A DNA stretch of 64,000 bases from Desertivirga arenae. Lineage in GTDB: Bacteria; Bacteroidota; Bacteroidia; Sphingobacteriales; Sphingobacteriaceae. Numbering within the stretch: the stretch's first letter is position 1; each line of letters begins with the position of its first letter. A model generated the notes under the pieces. The model searched no databases and had not been told where the DNA came from. It worked only from the letters and a program-made list of their open reading frames with translations. Positions 18,096 through 27,059 of this stretch are shown piece after piece. The position numbers were made by a program, and so were the translations under genes. The stretch is from contig NZ_JAFEWE010000018.1 of the NCBI RefSeq assembly GCF_017355785.1, positions 1-64,000 of the forward strand. Direction: 5' to 3'.

Positions 18096-19174
18096 TATAT
18101 TAAATGAGAGGTAATTGTAGTTAAAAATCGTTCTCCTGACTTTTCAAAGGAAAGCTCTTCCTGGATCAATCTCGCTTTATTGCCTGTTCGTATCCGAAGT
18201 TCAGGATCATCGATAAGACGTTGAACAACATTAGCTAAACCGCTTGCATCTCCGTCCTTTACCAGAAAGCCATTCTCAGCATGTGTAATAATATCAGAGG
18301 GCCCTGCAGAAATATCATAACTTACACAAGGAATGCCGGCGGCCATCGCTTCGCATAAGGCGTTCGGAAAACCCTCACTTCGTGAAGGAAGAACAAAGAT
18401 GCCCGCTTCGGCATACACCCTTGTCATGTCACTTACTTTTCCCAGGAACACTACACGTTCCTTAAGATTCAGCCGGGCAACCTGCTCCCGCAGGGCCTGA
18501 CTTTGAGGGCCGCCGTCTCCGGCAAGTACCAGGCTCCAGTCTGTTTTTAACATAGCAAAAACATCCAGAAGACGGTCTAATCCTTTTACATGATAATGCC
18601 GGCCTACTCCAAGTATATAATTCTTCCTTTCCAAACCCGAAGGCTCTACTCTTTTAACCGTGTTAGGAATAATGGTGATCTTTGCTTTTGCCCCCAATAA
18701 CCTTTTCTTTTGATCTGAGGCACGACGTGTCTGCGCGATTATTCCAGCACTACTGCGATAAGTGAATTTCTTGAACACTGTATAAGCCCGGCCGAAATTT
18801 TTATCAGGACTGGATCGATCAGAAACATATACGGGCACTTTAAGTCCTTTTAAAGCAAGCAGAACCAAAGCATTATGGTAATCACCAAAAGAAAGTACGG
18901 TATCAAAATTTCCCATTTTAACCCGCGACCGGACGTACTTAAGTAACTTCAAATAATAGATATGCTTAGACGTGGATCTATAGTCCAGTCGGGGCTCTAC
19001 CAACTGTATCCTTTCGTCAAGCTTATAAAACTTGTCAAAATTATAAAGAGTAATATATGTAACCTGATGCCCTCTTTCGCAGAAATAATTTGCCAGATTA
19101 GACATGGCTCTTTCCAGTCCTCCCATTTGCAGGGATGGCGAAATAAGACAAATTGAATACGATCTATCAGTCAT
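18095..19174 (-). CDS. Glycosyltransferase family 4
   Basis: A 359-residue GT-B enzyme of the GalNAc-transferase/WsaF-like GT4 group. It opens with SLQMGGLERAMSNLANYF, contains VLSFGDYHNALVLLALKG and the SDRSSPDK segment, and ends with the family signature FVLPSRSEGFPNALCEAMAAG plus CVSYDISAGPSDII. Its start (ATG 19174) overlaps the ATP-grasp gene upstream by 8 bp, and its stop overlaps the GT2 start by one base. Transcription and translation of this stretch are therefore tightly linked. Confidence 0.92.
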   Translation of the reverse strand: MTDRSYSICLISPSLQMGGLERAMSNLANYFCERGHQVTYITLYNFDKFYKLDERIQLVEPRLDYRSTSKHIYYLKLLKYVRSRVKMGNFDTVLSFGDYHNALVLLALKGLKVPVYVSDRSSPDKNFGRAYTVFKKFTYRSSAGIIAQTRRASDQKKRLLGAKAKITIIPNTVKRVEPSGLERKNYILGVGRHYHVKGLDRLLDVFAMLKTDWSLVLAGDGGPQSQALREQVARLNLKERVVFLGKVSDMTRVYAEAGIFVLPSRSEGFPNALCEAMAAGIPCVSYDISAGPSDIITHAENGFLVKDGDASGLANVVQRLIDDPELRIRTGNKARLIQEELSFEKSGERFLTTITSHLI

Positions 19175-20213
19175 TTGCTACAACCCTCCTATTGTTAGTC
19201 TGGCTTACCTTATCAACGACCAGATCAACCATCCAGGCATAAGGGTTCATAGAACCTTCGGTCCAATCCAGATTCTTATTCCAGAACCCTGGACATGAAT
19301 CATAGGCTGGCGCTCTGAACCCATAACTAATTTCTATAATAACAGGTTGATGATCTTTAAATACGATATCAAAAGCAATACACTGACATTTCAACACATC
19401 ATTTGCTTTAAATGCAAGTTCCACTGCACTTAGCGGGATATCCTCCTTCCTGTAAAGGATGTCGCCTCCGCCCGATGCTCTGAAGTCATTTTCTCTGACC
19501 ATTCGCTTAATCGCAAAAGCTTTATTATCTATTACGATCACCCGTATGTCGCTGTCATTTCCCGGAATAAATTCCTGAAAATAGGCATATCCTTTTTCGC
19601 GGCCTTTAACATCAGCTGCCTTTGTAATATAGCCCAGCCTGGCCACGCCTCTTAAAACATTCGAGAAGGTTCCCTTGCCTGTGCGGTACTTACGATACCT
19701 TTCCTTAAGATTACTCCATGCCTGGTAATTACTAATGCCGCTGCCGAACACTTTATTAATAATAGATCTGCCTTCGGCCCTGGTCTTTATCAATTCGACA
19801 TTTGAAGAACCCGACCCGCCCCTTAACTTAAATACTTTCGGTAAACTTGTTGAGTCCAACCACTTCAATGCCTCCTTTTTATTGTAAAAAACAAAAGACC
19901 TGGCAGATGGAATATCACAGGCTTCAAATAAGTATTTCTGGCCCACTTTATCATCAAAGTGCCAGGTTGTTTTAAAATCAGGAAAAACTACTTTTCCAGC
20001 TAATTCAAGCGAATACAGTAGCTGACGGGCGAACAATACATCTTTTGGTCTCATATGGCTATGATGCCACATTAAAGCATCACAATCCTTGAGATCATTC
20101 ATTATATCAGAAGCATAACAATCAACAACCTTATAAGGTATCCCTGCCTTCTGGCAGTAGTCTATCCATCTGGTTGTAAATGAATCTCCTTCTTTATGTA
20201 TCGCTATTTTCAT
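19167..20213 (-). CDS. ATP-grasp ligase-like protein in a polysaccharide locus
   Basis: A 348-residue protein with a RimK/MurNAc-ligase-like ATP-grasp layout. An N-terminal domain has ALMWHHSHMRP. Next come the phosphate-loop-like KVFKLRGGSGSSNVELI (about 126-142) and the acidic FQEFIPGNDSDIRVIVID. VRENDFRASGGG and QPVIIEISYGF supply likely metal-ligand residues. ATP-grasp enzymes form acyl-phosphates and ligate a carboxylate to an amine or thiol. Its position between glycosyltransferases and a CapA-like gene suggests it adds an amino acid or other group to the polysaccharide; that is inference. It overlaps the downstream GT4 by 8 bp. Start is ATG. Confidence 0.82.
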   Translation of the reverse strand: MKIAIHKEGDSFTTRWIDYCQKAGIPYKVVDCYASDIMNDLKDCDALMWHHSHMRPKDVLFARQLLYSLELAGKVVFPDFKTTWHFDDKVGQKYLFEACDIPSARSFVFYNKKEALKWLDSTSLPKVFKLRGGSGSSNVELIKTRAEGRSIINKVFGSGISNYQAWSNLKERYRKYRTGKGTFSNVLRGVARLGYITKAADVKGREKGYAYFQEFIPGNDSDIRVIVIDNKAFAIKRMVRENDFRASGGGDILYRKEDIPLSAVELAFKANDVLKCQCIAFDIVFKDHQPVIIEISYGFRAPAYDSCPGFWNKNLDWTEGSMNPYAWMVDLVVDKVSQTNNRRVVAND

Positions 20214-20319
20214 TTTAAGATTTCCAGGTATCTTTATTCTTTTCAGTAAATGCTATATCCTTTTTCTGATTAAATCAGCATATAGTTTCATTTCTTTTAA
20301 ATTTCTGATGACCAATAAA

Positions 20320-21474
20320 TTAAGAAGAAAGAGATTTTAGCACATGCAATAAAACGTCTTTATGCGCTTCGCAGCGTACAAGGTTCAGGTGCAGCCTCCT
20401 TTGTTGCTTCGTAAAGAAGTACGGTAACACCTTAAACTTCTTTAGCCCTCTGATCAACCTGTTATTAAATGGTTCGAGATAGCTGGTATAGATGTACTTC
20501 TTCTTGTTACAAAATTCGCTAAACCTGTTATATAATTGCTTGTCATCCTGTATCACCTCAGATAGGGCACTTACTTCTTTAGTAAATCTCTGCAAGTCCT
20601 CACCCTCTATCTTTCTAACGCCCGGCTCTGCCATGTTCTGGATGTATGGAACAAGAGCATACTTTAACCCATCCTCCGCAAGTGTCAGTTCCACACAAAA
20701 CCCTTCATTCCAAATGGTATTAGTATGCTTAGGATTTTTACTGCCATAGGCATCAAAAATAAAGTTCCCGATACCATAGAAAATAGGTACTTCCTTATAC
20801 ACTTCGAAGCCGCTGTAGCAGTGCTGATGATGATTGATTAACACGGAAGCACCAGCCTCAGCATAAAATCTATATAATTCCTTCATCCTTGGACTTGGCA
20901 ACTGGTACATCTCGTGTCCTCCATGTACAATAAGAATTACAAAGTCAGCTTGTTGCCTGGCCTTCTGAAGTATATGATAATTTTGAATAACATTCAGGGA
21001 ATGAGCACCGGGACTATCATCCGAGGTTGTTGAAAACTCGTTCTCACTTATATTAACGATTGCAATCCGATGGCCCTTAAGAGTTATATAGCTGGTTTCG
21101 CTGGCCTCGGAGGAGTTCATGCCTGCACCCACAAAACCCGTATTATTTTCTTTCAGGCATTTGATAGTATTACTTAAGCCCTCAGCGCCGAAATCCATGA
21201 TGTGATTATTGGCCAGTGTCACCATATCGAAGCCTGCATCCTTTAAGGCTTTGATCGCTGAAGGCTTTGCCTTTAAGGCTGGTCCTGTCTTTTCAATCAC
21301 CTGATCTGAAGAAGTAACTACGCATTCCAGATTTACGATTGAAAGATCTGCGCTTTGGATATGCGATAATAGATCATTAAAGATCTTCCCAACCTCCCCG
21401 GCCTCTGCAAGTCTTTCAATCCGGTTAGCTGAACAATAGTCACCTGCAATAAACAGTTTAACGTTCTCTTTCAT
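20320..21474 (-). CDS. CapA-family (PgsA/CapA) metallophosphatase-fold protein
   Basis: A 384-residue protein with the CapA fold, built on the calcineurin-like phosphoesterase scaffold. It shows FIAGDYCSANR, SIVNLECV, LANNHIMDFG (NNH at 88-90), IVHGGHEMY, INHHQHCYSG and FYGIGNFIFD, all expected metal-site motifs. CapA of Bacillus works in poly-gamma-glutamate synthesis and transport; homologues are frequent in capsule loci with undefined roles. No signal peptide or TM segment is obvious, unlike Bacillus CapA. It lies 5 bp after the second NodB-like gene. The ATP-grasp gene follows after about 106 bp with no hairpin seen. Confidence 0.88.
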   Translation of the reverse strand: MKENVKLFIAGDYCSANRIERLAEAGEVGKIFNDLLSHIQSADLSIVNLECVVTSSDQVIEKTGPALKAKPSAIKALKDAGFDMVTLANNHIMDFGAEGLSNTIKCLKENNTGFVGAGMNSSEASETSYITLKGHRIAIVNISENEFSTTSDDSPGAHSLNVIQNYHILQKARQQADFVILIVHGGHEMYQLPSPRMKELYRFYAEAGASVLINHHQHCYSGFEVYKEVPIFYGIGNFIFDAYGSKNPKHTNTIWNEGFCVELTLAEDGLKYALVPYIQNMAEPGVRKIEGEDLQRFTKEVSALSEVIQDDKQLYNRFSEFCNKKKYIYTSYLEPFNNRLIRGLKKFKVLPYFFTKQQRRLHLNLVRCEAHKDVLLHVLKSLSS

Positions 21475-21479
21475 TCCTA

Positions 21480-22613
21480 TTAATGCAATGCTTTTTTTAA
21501 GATTAACTGACCTAACTGATCAGAAGACAAAAACTCGACATCAGGCCACTTTCTTACGATACCCCCTAAAAGGCTGTCCAGTAAGCGAAGGTTCTCATCT
21601 CTATTATCCTGCACAATCGACCCCATAAAGTTAAGCCGGTGAGAACAGATGATCGCGGGTGTTTTCCAGAGAAAAGCAGTCTCAATCTCTTTAAGACAAT
21701 TGTCAATCGCGCTTGCTCTATTCTGCCTTAAGGAAGGCTCAAAATGGCAATTGCGAACCGTATACACCTGATTCCTGGCATTTCGTTCTCCGGTATAATG
21801 CTTGATAAAGCGTTTCTTAGAGAGATCTGATTTTACCTGTACCCGGCCCGATTGGATTATCTGAACGCCTCCCTGAAGAAGGGCCTCTTCTACTGTATCC
21901 TCCCAACAGTAATTAGGAGCAATGAAAGAAGCGGAATTATAGTTGAATACACGGGTAAAAGAACTTAAAGCCTCCTCTATAATGTGCTTATAATTGCCCT
22001 TCTCGCTCTCTTCATTGTAGTCGTAAGCCGCGAGAAAACTTCCTCTTTTTTCGGTTGTAATAGTTTGGCTTAAACCGAACAGGTTTTGCTCAAAAGCCTG
22101 CATTGTTTCCCTCGAGTCCGCGTTAAGGAACTTTAACCATCTCAAAACATTCACATGCTCTCTTCCATGGCACTGTGCCTTTAACAGGCCTTCTTTAATA
22201 CCTGTATGCACCAGTTCTAAAGATCCTTCCCGTCCCTGGTATCTTTTATAAGTTTCCGGAAATAATTCGTTTTTGAAAGTTAAAGGACTGTCCTGCTTCA
22301 TAGCATCAAAGTCAGGATTAGCCATTATGAAATTTGCAGTAATAAGTGCAGGCTTATTTTGCTTGTCCTTGTGTTTAGAAAGCACCTGGAACAGTTCTGA
22401 TAGATCCTCTCCGCTTTCCAGCGAGTCGTATTGGTTATACGGGCATTTATCTACCCGTATGTTCTCTTTCAGCAATCGATCGTATGCCTCCTTCGATGGC
22501 ATCCGGATACTCCCCCAGTCGTCAGACTCGATAACAACGATCTTTCGCTTGGTTTTCCACCCGCGATAGCTTAGAAGATTATCAGAGAACTGTTTTTTTA
22601 ATTTAGTGATCAT
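21480..22613 (-). CDS. NodB-like polysaccharide deacetylase family protein, copy 2
   Basis: About 377 residues, paralogous to 14927-16039 along its whole length. It shares IESDDWGSIRMPS (DDW at 31-33), a FIMANPDF segment, CHGREHVNVLRW near 146, a cysteine/asparagine-rich VRNCHFEPS and a final CSHRLNFMGS plus DVEFLSS. A catalytic acid and H-x-x-x-H metal ligands fit a divergent NodB-type deacetylase; the substrate is unknown. The open frame extends to 22664 and overlaps the polymerase gene, but the ATG at 22613 matches the paralogue's start. It is followed 5 bp later by CapA. Confidence 0.78.
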   Translation of the reverse strand: MITKLKKQFSDNLLSYRGWKTKRKIVVIESDDWGSIRMPSKEAYDRLLKENIRVDKCPYNQYDSLESGEDLSELFQVLSKHKDKQNKPALITANFIMANPDFDAMKQDSPLTFKNELFPETYKRYQGREGSLELVHTGIKEGLLKAQCHGREHVNVLRWLKFLNADSRETMQAFEQNLFGLSQTITTEKRGSFLAAYDYNEESEKGNYKHIIEEALSSFTRVFNYNSASFIAPNYCWEDTVEEALLQGGVQIIQSGRVQVKSDLSKKRFIKHYTGERNARNQVYTVRNCHFEPSLRQNRASAIDNCLKEIETAFLWKTPAIICSHRLNFMGSIVQDNRDENLRLLDSLLGGIVRKWPDVEFLSSDQLGQLILKKALH

Positions 22614-22644
22614 TATATGCTTCTTCCCTTCCAGTATTAATAGC

Positions 22645-23892
22645 TTAGTTCTTAATAAAATCAATCATTGCCATACCCGGATCTACTATACTGATTAAAG
22701 GATTCCCTATGAAAGTTAATACGTTGATGGTTTGGAAACCGAGCCTGAACTGAAATACTACAAAGAATACAATTAACGGCAGGCATACCAGAACTGCACG
22801 TTTAATAGCCCTTACCTCCCACCAATAATGCTGTAAGATCAAAAACACAAATCCGTAGAGCAAAAAATAGCTGATCATTTGAAACCTTCCCACTGATGGG
22901 ATTATCCCGATGATGTTAGTTACAGAGCTAAAGAATAATATAAAAGCAAATACATAAAGGTAAACGGGATTCTTTTTAAGGATCTCAGAAGACCGGAAAT
23001 AAACCAGGGTGGCTAATAATAAAGCAAAATATCTCAGAAAATCCGAGCGCATGATCACAAACCATTTGGTTGATTGCTTTGCCGTTTCAATACTGTCTGC
23101 ATAATCCTGATTCACATAGGTATGTAGCTTCTTCTGAAATATAGCCGGCGAATAACGCATCAGAAAATCCTGCAGCGGCTGTAAATTAAAAGAGGTGACA
23201 AGAAAAGAAGCAAGGAAAAGATAGAACAATACCTTAAGGTTCCATTTTACAACCGAGGAACTGATCACAATAACCAAAGGAATGATAAAGGAAAAGTGAA
23301 AAAGGATGGAGACCGAAGCCATCAGCAGATGCTTCCGGTTCCTTTCGCCATACAAATATTGTAAAAGTCCGTACAGAAATATATGAGATGCAGCCCAAAA
23401 CCTAAAGCCATTGATTGACCAAAAAGGCATCGCCAGTGCTACTATTGAAAAAATTGCGACAGAAAGGACTGGCAGTTTCCCTTCTACCTTATCTAACAGG
23501 AACCATAGGTTCCGGGTATAGAAAAAGCCATAAATAATGGCAAAGGAACCAAAAAGTGCAGAAGGATTATCAGTGAACCGCGACACAATGAACTGGATCA
23601 CCGGGCAGGCGAAATCAAGAAAGCTACTTTCCTCGTCAGTAAGAAGACTGCTCAAAAAGTTTTCGAAGGTGATCTCCTTATTATGAAGAATAATAAAATT
23701 TTCAGCATACCTGTTGGCGTCCATTTTATCATCGGAGATCACAAAATTGAACCCGTAAAACACTATAAAAGCCCACAAAATATTCTTAGCCCACCCTGGA
23801 TTATTATTCCTCAGGGAATACAGGAGTGTCAGGAATGGCGACAATAAAAAAAGCAGCCAGATATAGAGGGTAGATTTATAGTCCTTTTTCAA
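22645..23892 (-). CDS. EpsG-family polysaccharide polymerase (Wzy-type)
   Basis: A 415-residue integral membrane protein with about ten hydrophobic segments. It carries the EpsG-like opening AFIVFYGFNFVISDDKMDANRYAENF and a large loop after the third segment. It is the only polymerase candidate in the locus, so it probably joins lipid-linked repeat units at the periplasmic face. The only available start is TTG at 23892, directly after the TAG of the upstream glycosyltransferase, suggesting coupled and possibly weak translation. Confidence 0.85.
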   Translation of the reverse strand: MKKDYKSTLYIWLLFLLSPFLTLLYSLRNNNPGWAKNILWAFIVFYGFNFVISDDKMDANRYAENFIILHNKEITFENFLSSLLTDEESSFLDFACPVIQFIVSRFTDNPSALFGSFAIIYGFFYTRNLWFLLDKVEGKLPVLSVAIFSIVALAMPFWSINGFRFWAASHIFLYGLLQYLYGERNRKHLLMASVSILFHFSFIIPLVIVISSSVVKWNLKVLFYLFLASFLVTSFNLQPLQDFLMRYSPAIFQKKLHTYVNQDYADSIETAKQSTKWFVIMRSDFLRYFALLLATLVYFRSSEILKKNPVYLYVFAFILFFSSVTNIIGIIPSVGRFQMISYFLLYGFVFLILQHYWWEVRAIKRAVLVCLPLIVFFVVFQFRLGFQTINVLTFIGNPLISIVDPGMAMIDFIKN

Positions 23893-25002
23893 CTAAACTA
23901 TATTTAAAAACTTCCGACAAACATTCTGGATACGATACTGATCCGCATCCGGAATGATCAATTGATTTTGATAGTTCCCCTCTAAGAACTCCAGAAAAGC
24001 CTCGGTGTTAAACCCAAAAGTTTTTACAGAAAGAATGGGCTTCTTAATAATGGCATAATCGATCAGCTTACTGGGCGACTGCTTTGGTCCTTTGTTCTCG
24101 AAGTTAACCACAAAATCCATCTTCTGTAACTCCTGCAAAAGGTCTTGCCTGGGCATTGCAGCCTTTACTACAATTCTCCCTTTCGACGCTGCCTCATATT
24201 TCCTTACCTGCTCCACATTTTTAGTATAGATGAAGAAGCGAAATTTGAGGTCACTCTTACAGATGAATTCGAAGAATTCATGAGGATCACGGATCCCCGG
24301 AATCAATGTTCCCGCATAGGCGAAAGTAGGCACCTCATTACTTGCTTCCTCCTCCATTAACCTTACATCTTCAAATCTAAAGCCTTGTGGGATCACATGG
24401 ATCTTCTTTCTGAATTCGGGATAATAAGCTGTTATAGCATCTGAAATAGGTACGGTAATAGCATCAGCTTTACGGCAGAACCACTTCTCAAAATATTTAA
24501 AGTAGAAAACACGCTTGAAGGTATCATTCTCTCCTCCCATAAAAGGATCTCCACAATCCGCTATCCATTTTTTAGCCACTTTGTGTTTGTCTGATACCGC
24601 CATGGCAGTTCCCCAATGTACGGTATGAGGCGCGGCAATAGTGATCATCACGTCATAGAGCTCAGTTTCCTTTTTTAGCGCTTTATTAACCATAAACATC
24701 ATTTCACTCTCCGGAAAGAGGAAAAAAAGATTGGTTAACCTGGCTACAGCCCTTGTGACAAACCGATGCGGACCAGATTTTGCAATCTGCACCGGCTTCC
24801 AGCTGGCTTTCCCTAAATCTTTAATTACCAGCTTATGCTGTTTTTCAAAATCATCATGAACCCCTTCCTTCCGTGGAGTGATCACTGTTACATCGTGACC
24901 GCTAAAAGCGAATTCCTTCGCCAGCTCGGTTGTTCTAAAAGAGCGGGGCGAGTTATCCGGATAAAAAGTGCGGCTTACAATAAGAATCTTCTTTTTTTCC
25001 AT
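23893..25002 (-). CDS. Glycosyltransferase (GT4-like, GT-B fold)
   Basis: About 369 residues from the ATG at 25002. It opens with KILIVSRTFYPDNSPRSFR, a typical GT-B N-terminus. Further on are ELAKEFAFSGHDVTVITP, KKWIADCGDPFMGG and ADAITVPISDAI. The C-terminal half has FAYAGTLIPGIRDPHEF and SKLIDYAIIKKPILSV, where the usual GT4 E-x7-E is degenerate. The frame could extend upstream to 25083 inside wecB, but the ATG two bases after the wecB stop is the sensible start. Role: one transfer step in repeat-unit assembly. Confidence 0.85.
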   Translation of the reverse strand: MEKKKILIVSRTFYPDNSPRSFRTTELAKEFAFSGHDVTVITPRKEGVHDDFEKQHKLVIKDLGKASWKPVQIAKSGPHRFVTRAVARLTNLFFLFPESEMMFMVNKALKKETELYDVMITIAAPHTVHWGTAMAVSDKHKVAKKWIADCGDPFMGGENDTFKRVFYFKYFEKWFCRKADAITVPISDAITAYYPEFRKKIHVIPQGFRFEDVRLMEEEASNEVPTFAYAGTLIPGIRDPHEFFEFICKSDLKFRFFIYTKNVEQVRKYEAASKGRIVVKAAMPRQDLLQELQKMDFVVNFENKGPKQSPSKLIDYAIIKKPILSVKTFGFNTEAFLEFLEGNYQNQLIIPDADQYRIQNVCRKFLNIV

Positions 25003-25004
25003 GC

Positions 25005-26105
25005 TCACAAATTCAACAGTTCTGTAACGATTCTTTCGGCTGCTTTGCCATCCCATTTTTCCGGAATTGCACCTTTCTTCCAATTTCCTGCAGTCAGCTT
25101 CTGCAAAGCAGCTCTGATTGCGGCTGTGCTGGTTCCGATCAATTCATTGGTTCCTATTTCACACGTCTCCGGACGCTCTGTATTGTCACGCAGGGTTAGA
25201 CATGGGACCCCTAAAACAGTGGTTTCTTCAGTGATACCGCCCGAGTCTGTAATCACCGCCTTACAATGTTGTACCAGGTAGTTGAACTCCAGGTATCCCA
25301 TTGGGTCAACTATATATAAATTGTCCGCCTTTATTTCAAGATCTGAAAATATCTTTGCTGTTCTCGGATGTATAGGGAAAATTACAGGCAAGCCTTTTGC
25401 ACCGTCTATGATCTCATTCATTAATTCCTTCAATTTCTGACCTTCATCCACATTGCCGGGACGGTGAAGGGTAAGCATGAAGTATTCCTTATCTTCCAAT
25501 CCTACTTCACCCCATACTGCCGGCTTTGAAAAACGAGATTGATTTGCAAGCAAAGTGTCTATCATCACGTTACCTACAAAGAATATTTTTTCATCGGGAA
25601 TACCTGCCTTTTTCAAATTTGCACCCGCCCACGCACTTGTAGTAAAGAAATAATCTGTAATTGCATCCGTTACCATTCGATTAATTTCTTCCGGCATAGT
25701 AAGATCAAAGGAACGGATACCAGCCTCCACGTGAACCACTTTGGTATTCAACTTCTTAGCAACAATACTACAGGCCATTGTACTTGTCACATCACCAACC
25801 ACCAATACCAGATCTGTAGGGTTAGCCAACAGCTCCTTTTCAAACGCTATCATAATAGCTGCAGTCTGCTCTGCCTGTGAACCGCCGCCTGCTCCTAAAT
25901 GCGCGTCGGGATGAGGGATATTAAGCTCTTGAAAAAAGGTATCACTCATCTTCGAATCATAATGCTGACCCGTATGCACAAGGCGGTAGTTTATGGCTGC
26001 ACCTTGCTTGCCAGCCTCCTTTATAGCATGAATAATTGGCGCAACTTTCATAAAGTTAGGCCTGGCCCCTGCTATAATAGTGATACTTAACCCTTTAGTT
26101 TTCAT
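25005..26105 (-). CDS. wecB: UDP-N-acetylglucosamine 2-epimerase (non-hydrolysing)
   Basis: A 366-residue full-length WecB/MnaA enzyme converting UDP-GlcNAc to UDP-ManNAc in the cytoplasm. Motifs: IAGARPNFMKVAPI at the N-terminus, LVHTGQHYDSKMSD, VVGDVTSTMA, HVEAGIRSFD, MPEEINRM, TLHRPGNVD and ITDSGGITEE, covering the UDP-binding and catalytic residues. It supplies ManNAc or, with the dehydrogenase at 31591-32925, possibly ManNAcA to the polymer. Its ATG lies inside the end of the poly-G glycosyltransferase gene (11-bp overlap), so loss of that frame could reduce WecB translation. Confidence 0.95.
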   Translation of the reverse strand: MKTKGLSITIIAGARPNFMKVAPIIHAIKEAGKQGAAINYRLVHTGQHYDSKMSDTFFQELNIPHPDAHLGAGGGSQAEQTAAIMIAFEKELLANPTDLVLVVGDVTSTMACSIVAKKLNTKVVHVEAGIRSFDLTMPEEINRMVTDAITDYFFTTSAWAGANLKKAGIPDEKIFFVGNVMIDTLLANQSRFSKPAVWGEVGLEDKEYFMLTLHRPGNVDEGQKLKELMNEIIDGAKGLPVIFPIHPRTAKIFSDLEIKADNLYIVDPMGYLEFNYLVQHCKAVITDSGGITEETTVLGVPCLTLRDNTERPETCEIGTNELIGTSTAAIRAALQKLTAGNWKKGAIPEKWDGKAAERIVTELLNL

Positions 26106-27030
26106 TTATTTTTTCAATATTAATATCAAACTCACGAACCAACTCAGCAAATATCTTATCGTTCTGACCTTCTCCAATATTGCTATCTGCCAATCTAAAA
26201 TTCTTCCTGGATAAAATGGGAATAAAAAAGCGAGGAAACTCTCCGGCCAGGCTTAACACTTTTGTACCAGCTTTAAGGCTCATAATTTTAAGCCAGAGGT
26301 CGTCGGTCCTTAATGAGTGTTTTATAATACCTTCCCTATCTAATACTTGTTGGGGTAGTGATCCTGGCGGAAATAAAGTGCCCCCCCCCCCCCCCATAAT
26401 AAGGTTTGAATAGCAAGGCAATGTATTCTCATGCAAATACTGCCATTCTTTATATGGTCTTAACGATCCATCCTTTACCTTAATCCTCCTGCTAATAGCA
26501 CAGCATATGGCATCAGGAAAATTCCTATGAAACTTTAGCAAGCTTGTTAACATTGACGGAGGATATAACATGTCGTCATCAATCGTTATGATAGTAGCAT
26601 CCGAATATTCAGAAAGGGTATAATAATACTTCTTGTGAGGCATTAAATTTTCTGCACAAAACCGTATTTCCAATCCTCGTTCTTCTAATAATAATAATTC
26701 CTTAGGCAAGGAATTCTTTCCTTCGAACTCTCCATCAAAAAGCCAAAGGATGATCCTATCGGGCTTTGTATCCTGTCTCAAGATCGATTCTATGGTCATC
26801 CAAACTTTGCCGATCCTGGCTGGGAAGGTTGTAAGAGATACGATCAATTGATCTTTTCCTTTAGCTCCTGATCTTTTCTGACTATTAAGCTTGCTTCCGG
26901 ATGACAGGCTAAAATACGAGGGCAGCAGAATATTAGCCAATCGTATAATTACACGGGTAAATAAGCGATCCATTGCCTTATTCCTGAAGTGCAGGAAATA
27001 AATACTATAAAGAAAACGATAAAGAGCCAT
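26095..27030 (-). CDS. GT-A-like glycosyltransferase with an intragenic poly-G tract
   Basis: A 311-residue protein with LIVSLTTFPARIGKVW near 62-77, ESILRQDTKPDRIIL, a DDD metal triad at 151-153 (ATIITIDDDMLYP) and LRTDDLWLKIMSLK. These signposts are shared in order with 9275-10159. Residues 213-217 are five glycines encoded by a tract of 15 G (26381-26395 on the plus strand), in frame in this assembly. One base gained meets TAG at 26336-26338; one base lost meets TAG at 26340-26342. Either way the protein stops near residue 230. This is the classic arrangement of a slipped-strand, phase-variable sugar transferase. Start is ATG; 11-bp overlap with wecB. Confidence 0.88.
   Translation of the reverse strand: MALYRFLYSIYFLHFRNKAMDRLFTRVIIRLANILLPSYFSLSSGSKLNSQKRSGAKGKDQLIVSLTTFPARIGKVWMTIESILRQDTKPDRIILWLFDGEFEGKNSLPKELLLLEERGLEIRFCAENLMPHKKYYYTLSEYSDATIITIDDDMLYPPSMLTSLLKFHRNFPDAICCAISRRIKVKDGSLRPYKEWQYLHENTLPCYSNLIMGGGGGTLFPPGSLPQQVLDREGIIKHSLRTDDLWLKIMSLKAGTKVLSLAGEFPRFFIPILSRKNFRLADSNIGEGQNDKIFAELVREFDINIEKINEN
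26381..26395. repeat. 15-bp homopolymeric C/G tract (candidate phase-variation site)
   Basis: Fifteen C on the plus strand, read as G on the coding strand, including the last base of an internal ATG codon. It is the longest homopolymer I saw in the window. It lies mid-gene in a glycosyltransferase, with close stop codons in both alternative frames. Confidence 0.9.
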
Positions 27031-27059
27031 TTAATTTAAATCAAAAGATACGCGTGTAA

